In this document: positions 11,719 through 23,395 of the stretch, one piece after another
Layout of the letters: the number at the start of each line of letters is the position of its first letter
How positions within the stretch are numbered: position 1 is the stretch's first letter
Assembly: GCA_963969345.1 (NCBI GenBank)
Contig: OZ017768.1
Coordinates: forward strand, 310,001 to 374,000
DNA length: 64,000 bases
DNA from: Turbatrix aceti
Taxonomy: Eukaryota; Nematoda; Chromadorea; Rhabditida; Panagrolaimidae
Direction of reading: 5' to 3'
Notes under the pieces: generated by a model
Told to the model about the DNA's origin: nothing
The model's database searches: none
Seen by the model: the letters and a program-made list of their open reading frames with translations, nothing else
Program-made: the position numbers and the translations under genes

Positions 11719-13646
11719 ATGTGGTTCCGTGTGCTGGTGTTGCTCTTCCTATGTTTCGATGCAGAGGTGTTGGCAGCCAACGATAGCCTGCTAATGGTCC
11801 AGGTTGTCTGGCGTCATGGAGCCCGAACTCCTACCGAGACGTATCCAAATGATCCAATCCAGAGCTGGCCAGAAGGATGGGGAGAACTGACTCGACAGGG
11901 CTTCGAGCAGCATTACGACCTGGGCCGGACGCTGCGCGACCGCTACGTATCACGGAAAGTCCAGCCAAAAACAACCATCCAAAACATCAGCGAAAACTAC
12001 GATCCCACTGAAATCTATGTAAGATCCACTGACCAAAACCGTACTTTGCTCTCTGCAACGATCAACATGTTTGCTTTCTACCCCTATGATTACGCGTCGG
12101 GAATCAAGGCTTTCAATCCAATTCCTGTGCACACGGTCGACGAGACCCTGGATAGCACGTTAAATCCCGATCGGCCCTGTGCAAGGCATAAATATCTGTG
12201 GAATCTTGTAATGGAAACCCCAGAGTTCACATCCCTGCAGACGAACTACAGTGACTTTTTTAAATTTGTGACAAACCAGACGGGAATGACTTTTACCGCG
12301 GATAATTTGTGGAAGCTTTGGTATATCTTCTTCATCGAAACAGAGACCAACAAAACCATGCCGAAATGGGTGAACCAAGAATGGAAGAACAACCAAACGG
12401 TCTACGATCTCGTCCGTCAACTCGTAAATAAGGTGCAGGGCTGGAACAATGGAAAACGTAGGTTAAAAGACAGTCCACGACAGGATTTAGGAATAAAGGG
12501 GGAGGACAAGGCTTTTCTACAACTTCAAATGTTTTAAGCCAGAATTTTCCCACTCCTAGGAAGGTCTGAAACCACGATACGCAGATTTGAAAAAAAAAAT
12601 CGATTTTGTAGTTTTGGAAATTATTGATAAAAATCTTTGTTTATGAAGTAAAAAGCTGAAAAATTTTTTACAGGGGTGTTCATAGACAGGGAACACATAC
12701 TTAAATTAAATAAAAAATTTTTTAATCGTTACTGTAAGTGCTAATTTTAGGCTATTTGTTGGTTTTTTGGCTACCACAGGTTTGTTTCTTTGAGAGGAGA
12801 ACCGTGGTATAGCCTATCTTTTTCCCCGTGTTTTGACGAAGTTATAAAAAAGTCTTGTCCTCCGTCCTAAATTCTGTCATGGACTGCCGCCTAAATACTT
12901 TGTGCGTCCGTGTTCATCATATTTCTGTTTTTCAGATCTCGAAAAATACAAAGGCATTGACTTCGCCGTTGAGATTCCCAAACTGCGGGGTGGCACTCTT
13001 TTATGGGCGATCATCGGCAACTTTCAGCATAAATGGGATTGCATTTTAAAACCCTCCGACTGCTACAAATGGACTAATACCATCAAGTATATCGCGTATT
13101 CAGCCCACGACACCACCCTTGCAGCTCTCTTTTCCGTTTTCGGATTTCAAAAAACCAACTTTTTTGATGACCGGTATCCGGACTACACGTCGTGTGTGGC
13201 CCTCGAATTGTGGCAAAACGGCACTGACAAGACGAAAAACTACATAAAGGTGAGATAAAAGGTTAAAAGCCAAGCATGTAACAGAACTTGAAACTATAGG
13301 TCTACTACCTGCCCTTAGTCGGCGCCGTCAACCACACAACTCTGACGGATGTAACACCAAACATCACCAACTGCGAACCGTGCGACCTTGCCCAATTTGC
13401 CCAACGTTCAAAACTGTATCAACCTATGCCGAACACTACAAATGCAAGTTCACGCGGAAATTAATAAACCTTTGTTCAAAGATTTGATTTCAGCTCTGCA
13501 ATGAGATACCACCCGACGTTGATCCCATCAGCGGCTCGCCTACCACACCCCCACCCCCAAATCCGACTATAACCGATTCTAACCTCACGCCAAGCTTGAA
13601 CTTGTCAGCTCTGCTCATGGCATTGTGCGCTTTCTTACTGTACTAG
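11719..13646 (+). CDS. Histidine acid phosphatase, secreted or membrane-anchored
   Basis: Four exons (11719-12457, 12936-13249, 13300-13443, 13494-13646) give 449 residues. The start is an ATG followed by a clear signal peptide (residues 1-19). The phosphate-binding RHGARTP motif is at 32-38, the family's RSTDQNRT segment follows, and the catalytic SAHDTT motif puts His-Asp at 304-305. Many N-glycosylation sequons fit a secretory protein. The C-terminal exon is proline-rich and ends in a hydrophobic stretch suited to a GPI signal or membrane anchor. The enzyme hydrolyses phosphomonoesters at acid pH; nematodes have many such genes, some of them intestinal. The last intron (13444-13493, 50 nt) appears to use a GC donor (GCAAGT), the only phase-consistent join to the final exon; read-through would stop after five codons. 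A missed exon in the 478-nt first intron cannot be excluded. Confidence 0.85.
13444..13493 (+). other. GC-AG intron in the acid phosphatase gene
   Basis: A 50-nt intron starting GCAAGTT and ending GATTTCAG. It joins two phase-0 exons and keeps the conserved cysteine-containing C-terminal part of the enzyme in frame. No GT donor nearby gives the right phase for the final exon. Confidence 0.6.
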
Positions 13647-13752
13647 ACCCGGAAGAACGCCCGTTCGGGGCGCCGGGATACTGAAAAAAATGTTCTCTGC
13701 TAAATTTCCTCAAGTACACAATATTCGTTCGTTCAGCATTTTTAAAACAGCG

Positions 13753-13758
13753 AATAAA
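13753..13758 (+). terminator. Poly(A) signal for the acid phosphatase gene
   Basis: An AATAAA about 105 nt after the stop codon. Confidence 0.5.
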
Positions 13759-14083
13759 AAAATCAAATGACGATGACTTCGCCAGGGGCTTCAACAGTGA
13801 CGACGATATAGCCTTTTGCAAATCATGATAACAAAGCAGGGTGTTGCATTCCGGTCAGAACATAATAAAAACGTTAAAAAAAACTTATTTACTGATGTGT
13901 TTCATCGTGTTCAAACGCCGTCACCAAAAATGCTTTTTGCATTTATCTAAAGTACAAACAAAATTATGATTGAAAAAGTGAAATCAAAGATCAATTGAAT
14001 TGCGTTACGGCTTTAACAAGTGATCCGTAACGAAAGTATAAACGATATGTTTTACGCAGAGTTGTTTAATTCGGCAATTTTCA

Positions 14084-14254
14084 GCGCTCGCTCTGCTCGC
14101 GCTCTTTGAGCAACTCAATTTTTCGTGCTCGCTCTGCTCATGCTCTTTGAGTTCCTAAAATTTTCGCGCTCGCTCCGCTCGCGCTCTTTTATTCTCAGAT
14201 CGTCTGCTCTTGCTCTGCTCACGCTCGTGAGTTGAGCAGGAGCGAGCAATGAGC
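14084..14254. repeat. GCTCGCTC-type degenerate repeat, copy 1
   Basis: Repeated GCTCGCTCTGCTCGCGCTC-like blocks about 50-60 nt apart, with TTTGAGCAA and AATTTTTCG spacers, end in an inverted block (GAGCAGGAGCGAGCAATGAG). A second related copy lies 180 bp downstream. The inverted ends suggest a decayed foldback or MITE in the upstream region of the complex I gene. Confidence 0.6.
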
Positions 14255-14433
14255 AAACATGGCTCACACATAAAAATGTGAATTTTGAACCAAAATTCAG
14301 TTCCTCACTAAAAGAAAGACCGTATACTCCTTGGAGATACCCCCAACATCGTGTTTTTGGTCGAAATTACCAGTATTTTAGTATTTGTAGCACTAAATTT
14401 ATAGTGAGCAGTGCTCATTTTAAAAATTTCTCT

Positions 14434-14570
14434 TGCTCGCTCTGCTCGCGCTCTTTGAGCAATTCAATTTTTCGTGCTCGCTCTGCTCATGCTCATTGAG
14501 CACTCCAATTTTTCGCGCTCGCTCCGCTCGCGCTCGTGAGCTGAGCATGAGCGAGCAGTGAACAGGAGCA
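14434..14570. repeat. GCTCGCTC-type degenerate repeat, copy 2
   Basis: This shares the block order of the copy at 14084-14254 (CTCGCTCTGCTCGCGCTC, TTTGAGCAA, CGTGCTCGCTCTGCTCATG, CGCTCGCTCCGCTCGCG) and again ends in inverted GAGC blocks. It ends about 140 bp before the complex I start codon. Confidence 0.6.
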
Positions 14571-14699
14571 ATTTGGTGAGCATCGAACAACTCTGGTTTT
14601 ACGGCTTTAAACGCGCACGCGCTAAAAAAATTTGCGCGTCAAGAGTATCACGCGTTTTTTTCTTTGATGTTCACATTTTTTCCTCCTTCCTGCTTACTT

Positions 14700-14709
14700 C
14701 GTTTTTAGG
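14700..14709 (+). promoter_or_regulatory. Likely spliced-leader trans-splice acceptor
   Basis: The sequence CGTTTTTAG ends one base before the ATG at 14710. No open frame continues upstream, so an acceptor this close to the start is best explained by spliced-leader addition, as is common in nematodes. A cis intron with a non-coding first exon is the alternative. Confidence 0.5.
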
Positions 14710-15835
14710 ATGTTGCAACGCGGATTTCTCTCTGCTTCCCGAGCGCTTCTTACGGCATCGTCGGCATCGGCTCTTGCCGGTCGCCGGAACGCGTCTCACG
14801 GCTTGGCGGTCCATCGTGACACCGACAAGAACAATTCCAAGACTCCGTTCACGTTTACACCCGAGAATCTTGAACGCGTCAAGTCGCTCATTGCCAACTA
14901 CCCCGAAGGCCACAAGAAGAGTGCTCTCATCCCTGTTCTCGACCTCGCCCAGCGTCAGCACGGATGGTTGCCGATCTCGGCGATGCACGAGGTCGCGCGC
15001 ATCCTTGAGCTTCCCCGCATGCGTGTCTACGAGGTAGCCACGTTCTACACCATGTTCAACCGCGAGCCTGTTGGCAAGTTCTTCCTCCAAGTCTGTGCGA
15101 CGACGCCGTGCATGCTTCGTGGCGCCGAGACGATCACCGAGGCGATTGAGAAGAAACTTGGTGGGTTTTTATATTGGAAACTGAGAAGTTGAAAAAATGA
15201 TTGTTTTGCGTATAATATATAAGTCAAATAGGGATGGACTTTTTTACATCGACCGTAAAGGTGTAAAATTCGGTTTTACGTTTTCAATTTCGAAAAAAAC
15301 GTTTTTTTTGGCCACTTTTTTTACGTCAGAATTTGTTGTTCGATTTTACTGCTGACCGAAGAAGGATATTTTGTTTTTGTTATAATATATAACGTTACTG
15401 AAAATTGACGACGTTACTTGAATTTTCGTCATAAGATCAAAAATTACGATTTTTTCGCTGCTTTTTGGACCAAAGATTCTCATTTCGCATGTAATATTTT
15501 TGCATGTAAAAATAAATTAATTTTTTATCTATCTTGAAAAACTCATTTTAGGCATTCACAACGGTGAAACAACTTCCGATGGCCTGTTTACTCTCCTCGA
15601 GGTCGAATGCCTTGGCGCGTGCGTGAACGCTCCGATGATCCAGATCAACGACGACTACTACGAAGACCTCACGCCTTCCGACGTCAACGAAATCCTCGAC
15701 GACATCAAGGCCGGCAAACGCCCTCTTCCCGGTCCGCGATCTGGCAGACTCGCTGCCGAGCCGCTCACCGGCCTCACCTCGCTCACCGGGCCCCCAACTG
15801 GCCCTGGCTTTGGTCTTCAGGCCGACCTTCAGTAG
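14710..15835 (+). CDS. nduv-2: NADH:ubiquinone oxidoreductase 24-kDa subunit, mitochondrial
   Basis: Two exons (14710-15160, 15552-15835) encode 244 residues, the usual size of NDUFV2. The first 30 or so residues are rich in Arg, Ser and Ala and lack acidic residues, a typical mitochondrial presequence. The four ligands of the N1a 2Fe-2S cluster are present as C129-x4-C134 and C170-x3-C174 within the thioredoxin-like fold. The C terminus ([11 protein letters not shown]...GPGFGLQ) is well conserved in the family. The protein is part of the NADH-oxidising N module of respiratory complex I in the mitochondrial matrix. The acceptor one base before the ATG suggests trans-splicing. The 391-nt intron (15161-15551) is plain AT-rich sequence. 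Codon use is rich in G/C third positions, as in the other host genes here. Confidence 0.95.
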
Positions 15836-16013
15836 GACTTTCTTTATACATTATTGAATCCCCATATTTTTTTCTTGTATGATGACACAGCACCCGAGCT
15901 GCCTCGGGACAACAAACTGCCGGTGATCTCTGGTTTACCTGGCTTGGCCGGTGGATAAGCTGGGTGGCTTGAGGTGCGCTGCCGTCACTGGACTTGTCTG
16001 GTTAGTTGTCTTG

Positions 16014-16019
16014 AATAAA
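16014..16019 (+). terminator. Possible poly(A) signal for the complex I subunit gene
   Basis: An AATAAA about 180 nt after the stop codon; it is the first good match downstream. Confidence 0.4.
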
Positions 16020-16848
16020 GTCTGAGTAAGGCCTTCTTTTACAATGGTAGGAAGACGGTAATTGTACATATCAGAGAAAACAATTATCGCTTTGCACTCG
16101 TGAACTGTCAAACCAAAGTGGTAACCAGAAATTTCTAAGATACGAAGCTGTTGCACTTTAAGGTCAAAACAATTAATCTGTTTTGGCAATTGAAAAAAAA
16201 ACGTTCTGTTGAGTCAAATTTTGTTCAGAGAAGAACGATTTTGACGGGTTATTGTTTTTAATTTTAAAAATAAAAACTTTTTTTACAATTTGTTATTTAA
16301 AGTTACTGTGTGTAATAATTTTCGTTTTTGAAAAATACGAATTGAATTTTTGTTTTTGGATCCGAATATTTATTATACAGTTTTTCTTGCTTTTTTTCTA
16401 ACTTTGTGTTTTATTTTTACCTGTACTTTTCCCCCACGGAAGTCTGTTTTTCTCTATCTGTATTTCCTGTATAAAAAGTGTACTATGAGACAGTGAGATT
16501 CGTCAGTAACGTTAGTGGCATCGCGGAAGAACAGTAAGCGATAAGCCTTTCCTAGATCGGCAATTTTCCGATTACGCGCCCAGCAACCTTTCCGCATGCT
16601 ATAATAATTATATTCATCACTGTTTTTTTTATTTTGGATTCCGGTCACTTCGTTGTTGAAAAAATGTTTAGTTTACACATCCGGGAAAACAGGCTTTGAG
16701 TTACTTTGGAGTATTAAAGTACAAAAAAAAATTTTTTTTTTTGTACTTTCTTTTCACATTTTTTTGGCAAAAGAACGATTTCTTGTCATGAATTTAGCAT
16801 GTCTGTCAGAAAACAATTTTAATTAAATTCCGTGTATCCTACGTTTGC
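16020..16848. other. Intergenic, no feature seen
   Basis: AT-rich sequence with long T-runs. No repeat, RNA gene or coding-like frame could be supported. Confidence 0.5.
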
Positions 16849-17150
16849 ATGTATTCACGTTTGCAGTTGAATTATCGAATTCTTCTCACGCACTGCTTTT
16901 TGGACATCTCTTTGGACACCTCGGATAAGTATGTGATCCTTATCTTGCTTGCATCCTCTTACCACATAGCCTATGCTGACACTTTTTTTCAAACATCAAC
17001 TGTGACTTGCATTTTGAACGTAAAAACAATTTTTATTTCTCAAGAATGTGTGAATGGCGGCCGACTCTATGCGGAAGTGTAACACGGGCATGGATCTTTG
17101 CCTTCATAGAAATGACGCGCTTGGGTTGTTGTCTACCTGCTAATCCGTAA
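16849..17150 (+). CDS. Possible small two-exon gene, unknown
   Basis: An ATG at 16849 opens a frame to 16928, where a GTATGT donor follows. An acceptor (TTATTTCTCAAG) before 17045 gives an in-phase second exon ending in a stop at 17148-17150, for 61 residues with several cysteines in the second half. Read without splicing the frame runs to 17082 (77 residues). I do not recognise either product. The good donor and GC-richer codons are the only support; it could be an unexpressed open frame. Confidence 0.22.
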
Positions 17151-18505
17151 ATATAGGTAAAGCCTGCAGTCCTTATTTGTCAGGGTGTTTGCGTTCTTTG
17201 TTCTTGTTTGCTGGCATTTTGGCCTAAATCTTAGTTGTTTGACGTATCGGAAAAGGACAGGAATACGTGAACGTAAAAGTGTACATATATTGTTTTGCCC
17301 TTGTCTTCTTATTAGGCACACACGGAAATATTTTTTTGTTAAAAAATAGGGAAAATGATGTATAAAAAAGTAGGCGGAGCAGGAATAATAATAATAATAA
17401 GCTATGTATGATATCTTCTGAAGAGACACCTTCGTTTATGTAAATAGTTTTGTACTACCGCGTTGGTGTTGTACATTTGTTATTGTATGCGTGGGGTACT
17501 CGAAGAAATAAATAAAATTTTGAGAACTCAACAGCATAACTGATTTTTAAGATTCCCCATCCAAAATCAATTCGACACTGGTCCTAAAACGTTTAGAGCT
17601 GGATAAAATAAATACGTATCACCAAAATTGTTCCAAAATCCCCAATACATTTTTAGACCATGTTGAGAAAAGTGTTGTAACCTTTTAGAAAAGATTTTAC
17701 TTTGCTCATTTTTAAATCCTATCGCAGTGCTTAATGTACTATCTAATCTGATCTTGACACACTTTTTTTGTCTGCAAATAAAACATGCAATTAATGTTCT
17801 TGTCAGTTGGCATCTTCGGTCCATTGTCAAAGTCATCATTCTTATTTTGAACCCTGAACTCTGTTGTCTATGTGCATCTTACCTTTTTTAAATGTCAATT
17901 TACGGATTATACTGAATGCTAATTGCCGAGAGTCTCGTGAATTTCATTGTTTTTGGAGGAAGCATACGGCACTCTTGAAAAACATCCTTTTGTTTTTTGG
18001 ATTGTTGGAACATCTTTTTCTGTCTTTTGTCTGTTCCGCCTTAAACATGGCTTGTATGCATTAGAAATCTGACAGATAAAGACGTTCGCTGACAATTTTT
18101 TGCTTGATGTTAGTAATCTACTTTTTTCAAACTTATGAGGCACTTCGCTTGTGCACGCGCACGCGCAGAAACAAATAAATTTTAAAGTTTACATTTTGAA
18201 TGTTTTTAAACTTTTAAACTTTCGAACGGTAAACTTAAAAGTTTCACGAAAATTAAGTTTAAAGTGTGTAAAATTGGTGTGTTACAATTTGCGCATGGAC
18301 AAACCTAGCGTGCCGACACCTTTTGTGCTCACAAAAAAATAAAAATAATACATTGCTGTATAAGTGTGGGGTAATTTTCTTGTTTAGCGGAGTCTCAAAG
18401 CGAATGCTACGAAAAAAAATGTTATTTTTTCAAACGTGATTTTTGAGACAAGACAGAAAAATTTCCATTAGAACATACCGCGCAAAATAAAACGTTGCGG
18501 TATGA
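17151..18505. other. Intergenic, no feature seen
   Basis: AT-rich, with short open frames on both strands that look random. No repeat was recognised. Confidence 0.5.
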
Positions 18506-18513
18506 ATCACTAG

Positions 18514-18914
18514 GCTAGGGTTCGAACCCCCCTCCCCGTATCGGGTCGGGGACGGGGGCAGAGGTGTCGGGGGCGGGGGAATTCTGCCTCCGACCGGGGC
18601 AGAAGTCAGCGGGGACGGGGGTAATTGCCCCCGAGTCCTATGAAAAAAGAAGAAAAAAAGGTGTCGATTATATCTTAAAACGAAAACCGAAGCATATTTT
18701 GAACAAATTTTTCGTATTTTGCTCTGTTTTTTGCCTATTTGTGTTGTTTTTGAACGTTTTTCCGCGTTTAACGCTAAATTTTGCTCATTGTCGGGGGCAT
18801 TATCTGTCGGAGGCGGGGGTTTTACTCCCCGACGGGGGTCACAAATGGTCGGGGGCGGGGGTCGGGGGGCCACCCCCGGCTTCACCCCCGCGGGGGCGGG
18901 GGGGTTCGAACCCT
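18514..18914. mobile_element. GC-rich MITE with 8-bp target duplication
   Basis: A 400-bp island in AT-rich DNA. Both ends carry AGGGTTCGAACCCCCC as inverted repeats, and ATCACTAG flanks it at 18506-18513 and 18915-18922, an 8-bp duplication of hAT type. The outer thirds consist of G4-6 runs alternating with short linkers (for example 18543-18580 and 18848-18902), while the centre (about 18640-18790) is AT-rich. No protein is encoded. The TTCGAA core resembles a tRNA T-loop, but there is no tRNA fold. Confidence 0.75.
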
Positions 18915-18922
18915 ATCACTAG

Positions 18923-19844
18923 CTGAATATGCTTTTGTTTCAGTGTTGCACTCATTTGCCATTCAGATGCGCTGACGTCATTAGATTTGTCCTTAAAAGC
19001 AACGAGTTTGAATTTTAAATTATAGTGTTCAGTTTCGCGCGTGAAATGGGAAGGTGAAAAGTTAAAATAAATTTTTTCAGAACCGTCTATTGTCCATATC
19101 AATCCTTTTGAAGAAAAATTTAACTTTGTAATCAAAAAAGTTTTTCTCCAATATTTTTGGTTTTTCTGTCTATGAATTTCGAATGCGATTAAACATACAA
19201 GTTGACACACACTGTGTGTCAAAAGCACAATTTTCTTAATCACAAATGCTTTTATTTTACCGACTTATAGGTGAATTATTTGGTAAGTAAGCTCAGTAGG
19301 ATTGAGGCGGATTTTTAGAATTGAACCGAGGCTTCTATTTCTACAGATAACAGAAGGTAAAAATGTGCTTAAAAAAACTAATTTTTTCCTATTTGAAATT
19401 TGTTGATTGACGTACCTAAATATGTATATTTATCGTATTTTTTATATTGTTCTCGCAAGAATAAAAAATCTAAAATTAGCAATACGTGTTTTGCAAAATG
19501 CACTTGACGTATTATTTAACAATATATTTACTCATAGCAATTATTTGTTATTATCTGCAAAATGTTTCAGTCTACCTTTTCTACAAATATGAGTTACTCT
19601 TTTACATACATATTTTGATGTTCAAAACAAATGTGTATTATTGGCAAGCGATAAGGGGTAGACAGTAAGCAAAATAAATAATTATTGTTTGACAAAATCT
19701 ATAGAACAACAAAATCAAATCTAAAACGTTTGTCCAAGGACTGAAAACAGGCTGGGCATAGTTTCGTGGTTGTTCAGGTCTGTGTCAAAACTCAGGAGAA
19801 CCCGCGGAAAATTTTTTGTCTGTTTGCAGTTTTTTTATGTATTA
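18923..19844. other. Intergenic, no feature seen
   Basis: AT-rich sequence without a supported gene or repeat. Confidence 0.5.
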
Positions 19845-19894
19845 TGTCTAAAACAATAAATTATATATATATATAAAATTTATTGTTTTAGACA
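19845..19894. repeat. 50-bp near-perfect palindrome
   Basis: TGTCTAAAACAATAAATT is followed by an alternating TA core and the inverted copy ending in TTTTAGACA. It could extrude as a cruciform or be a tiny MITE; no clear target duplication was seen. Confidence 0.7.
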
Positions 19895-20442
19895 TTTGTA
19901 CTCTGTGACGTTCCGGATGCGCACGCCACTACTAAGTCTTGTCTAATCTTTTTCAAATCGTTAGGCGGGTAGAATCTGTGGTGGTGTAAATATATCAATA
20001 ACATATATACGTACATAGATCGCAAGACTTAAAGCTAGTATTGTTGCATGTAAACAAGGTTGCTTACGTCTAGCAATATTTCCGTAAAAATTGAGTTTTG
20101 TAGTGAGATAATGGATGTTTAGGTATTCAAGCACTGCACGTCTTAGTTCAAATTTGTGTCTTTAGTTTTATGAATAAAAATGCAGACGTTTATATTTTGT
20201 AAATACGAATGTTTTTTTCACCGACAAATGGAGTTTTAATTTTTTGCGTACATTTTTTTGTTAAAAAAACAGACGAAAAAAAAAACTAAATACAAATTTT
20301 CTCGTGTTCATTACCGGTAGGAATAGTGAGTCACGCATGCATGATGCAATGGTTGTTTTTGTTAATAGACAGTCTGCGAGCCGATTTTCCTATAAGGAGA
20401 AAAGCCCGACCCCTCAATTTTTACACTTTGAAATGTTTCGAG

Positions 20443-21333
20443 TCTAAGTTGTAGAAGACCCTAAGGGCAGTCTATAACCGCAATATTAGATTTTTTAAAA
20501 ATCGGATTCTGTAGATTTGGCTTCAGATGTGTTTTCATAGTTCTCCCCAAAAAAGAATGGCGCGCGCTTCGTATCTAAGCAAAAAATCTGAAAATTTGTT
20601 TACGGGGGTTTCAGAGGACAGGGAATACGACAGCATACTCAAATTTAAAAAAAAACAACTGCAAGTTTTTTTTTGCAAGTATTTGAATTTTGACGTCACA
20701 AAATTGGGCTTTACCACGCCCAAAAAAATAATCACCCATTTTCATATATCCTATCTGAAAGAGCGATTTTTTGGCTCAACATGTAGTTTCCGTTAGAAAA
20801 ATTTAGGGTCTGGAATCACCTTTTAGGTCCCGATTTGTCGTCAAAACGACCAAAAATCCCCTCAAAAAAATGGCGGGAAGTGCGCACGCGCGCGCGCACG
20901 TGCAAAAAAGGGGGTTTTTTGGTCGTTTTGACGACAAATTGGCACCTAAAAGGTGATTCCAGACGCTAAGTTTTTCTAACGAAAACTACATGTTGAGCCA
21001 AACAAATCGCTCTTTCAGATAGGATATATGAAAATGGGTGATTATTTTTTTGGGCGTGGTAAAGCCCAATTTTGTGACGCCAAAATTCAAATACTTGCAA
21101 AAAAAAAATACTTGCAGTTGTTTTTTTAAAAATTTGAGTATGCTGTCGTATTCCCTGTCCTCTGAAACCCCCGTAAACAAATTTTCAGATTTTTTGCTTA
21201 GATACGAAGCGCGCGCCATTCTTTTTTGGGGAGAACTATGAAAACACATCTGAAGCCAAATCTCCAGAATCCGATTTTTTAAAATTCTAATATTGCGGTT
21301 ATAGATGGCCTTTAGGGTCTTCTACAACTTAGA
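20443..21333. mobile_element. Foldback element with CG-repeat centre
   Basis: Two arms of about 420 bp are inverted copies of one another, from TCTAAGTTGTAGAAGACCCT on the left to its complement at 21312-21333. They are highly similar but not identical. Between them lies about 50 bp with alternating CG (near 20883-20900). The same short open frame occurs in each arm (20527-20796 forward, 20986-21249 reverse), which only reflects the duplication. No target duplication could be fixed. It is non-autonomous. Confidence 0.8.
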
Positions 21334-21795
21334 TTTCCGTGTAAAAACAAGAATTTCTTTAAAAAATAAATGTTTTAATTTTTTTTAATTTTTTTTCTGT
21401 AATCCCATTTTTTTTACCGAAATGTGTTTATCATGAAAGGTTTTCGTATTTTCTGTTTTTTATGCTTATCAGTAATATATATATCCGCATTCATTTCCTG
21501 CACATATTTCATGCTAAAATTAGTTTAAAGCGAATACAGTATATTTTGGGAAAAAAAGTCAAATACATTATATTTTTTATCACGAGAAAAATAAAAAAGT
21601 ATCATTATCGTTATTTCGGATGTCCGACGAAGGACATATGTATTTATAAAAGCGTGTGTTTGTCATTTTTTCTAACATTATTTTCTCGAACAATTTACAG
21701 AGCATACCTACCTATCAACATACTTGTGCGATAATTGCATCTGTCTATGCTGTACCGTGTACACATCAACGACAAAAGAGAAGATTCTTGGTGAC

Positions 21796-21990
21796 ATGTC
21801 TAATGCTGTGACAGAAATACTTCAAAACGCCGTTTTTGCTGACGAGAAGGCACTTATCAACGACACTGAAGTCGCAGATGAGGCTTTGACGACAATGTCG
21901 GTGAATGCGGGCTCTTTCAGACGGCATCACTCTTTTCGATCACTGGACATTTTTCCGATCAATGAAAATTTACTCAATCGATATCATGCG
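21796..21990 (+). CDS. Coding exon, possibly first exon of the nematocin-receptor-like gene
   Basis: An ATG at 21796 opens 65 codons with coding-like composition, ending at a good donor (GCG then GTGGGT) in phase 0. A TTTACAG at 21694-21700 upstream could be the trans-splice or UTR acceptor. The next phase-0 acceptor with a clear coding exon is at 30763, the GPCR, which would make an 8.8-kb first intron. The peptide has no signal sequence or recognised domain. It could instead start another, unrecognised gene. Confidence 0.45.
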
Positions 21991-23395
21991 GTGGGTTTGA
22001 GTTTTGTTGCATTAAAAAAATAAACAAACATTTTTATATTTTTCATAAACTGTTTTGTTTCCCCAAAAACCAATCATTGACATATTTTTATTGATTTCGA
22101 ATACACTCTTTTTTGTATGTTTGCTAAAAATTTTTTGCAAATGACTGTTTATACCTTTTTTTTGTGTGCAAAAACATTTGTACTTTAACAACAATTCATT
22201 GTGATGGATGGCCTTTTATGCTACAAAGGCATGCTAGATTTTGCCTTATGTTAAACATCAAAATGTTCACGTGTTTACAGTACCTACAAAGATTCAAAAT
22301 TTGTTTTAACAGCGTGTCGTTTATTTTGTAACATGTAGGTATTATGTGCTGCAAGGTGGTACACTGGCAAGTGCACTTGGGGCATAACCGTTTATACAGT
22401 GTGTAGTGTTTCAGCCCCCCCTGTCCCCTCGGTGAACCCCGCAAAACAATTGTTTCACAATTTTTATCAGTACATTGTTTGAGAATTTTTTGAGGTCAGA
22501 TTATAAAAACGTAAAAACGTCAGAAATGTTTGTGCACATGGTACCAAGGTACATTGTCTACAAAAACTATTTTTGTAAAAGCATGCCTCCCTTTTCTGCG
22601 TCACATTTACGTTTACAGTTGACAATGATATCAAAAATGAATTTATACATAAGTCGTATACGGGGACACCTTATCTTTAACGAAATGAGGGAGGGAAGAT
22701 TAAATGATTCACCGAGGAATGGACCAGATATGCTGCTTTTTTTTGGTGTCGCACAATTTAATAATATTTTTTATCTGTGATGCAAAAAAATAAAAGCTGC
22801 TGATTGTACTTTTGATTAACGACAACAAACCATCTTTTTTGGCAATTCAAAACAAACGAACAAAAATGAACATGCATTAATTTTTTTACAATTTTTTAAG
22901 ACAATAAAAAAATTCAAAAAAGTTTTTTTTACATTTTTTCGATTTTTTTAAATTTGACTTAATGTTTATGAATTTCGTTTAACGAACACATTGCTTCATA
23001 GATTGTTTTGGAGATCTTGTATCCATTTGCAAGCTCTTGTCAAAATTTTTGCGTTAGAAAAGCCTTGGTCTGAGCCCGCTCCTTCGCTTCAAAGGCGTCA
23101 TTGTAGATCATCTTGGATTGTTCTTTTGCAGAAGGCCAGTTTTGACAGTAGTAATTCTTTTGCATGCATTACGCAATGTGTCATAGCATAAACATAAAAA
23201 CCCGCCTTCCAATTGGTATACATATAAACCCGGCAATGCCGGTCATAATAGTGCAATACAGTACGACTTTGTCTGGCAGCAGTCTTTCACACCTTTTCTG
23301 TTTTCGGATACTCTATTAAGGAGAGGCAAACATTTATGATGCTCAGTCAAATTGAATTTTCTGCTCCACTTTAAAAATTTATTAGTGTGTGTAAA
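21991..23395. other. Probable long intron, left part
   Basis: AT-rich DNA between the exon at 21796-21990 and the foldback element at 23398. No further exon or RNA gene was supported. Confidence 0.4.

Noticed and set aside
18514..18530. GGTTCGAACC core resembling a tRNA T-arm
   Set aside because: It occurs at both ends of the MITE as an inverted repeat and there is no cloverleaf around it.
20527..20796. Open frame in the foldback arm
   Set aside because: It appears in both arms only because the arms are inverted copies; composition is not coding-like and no domain is seen.
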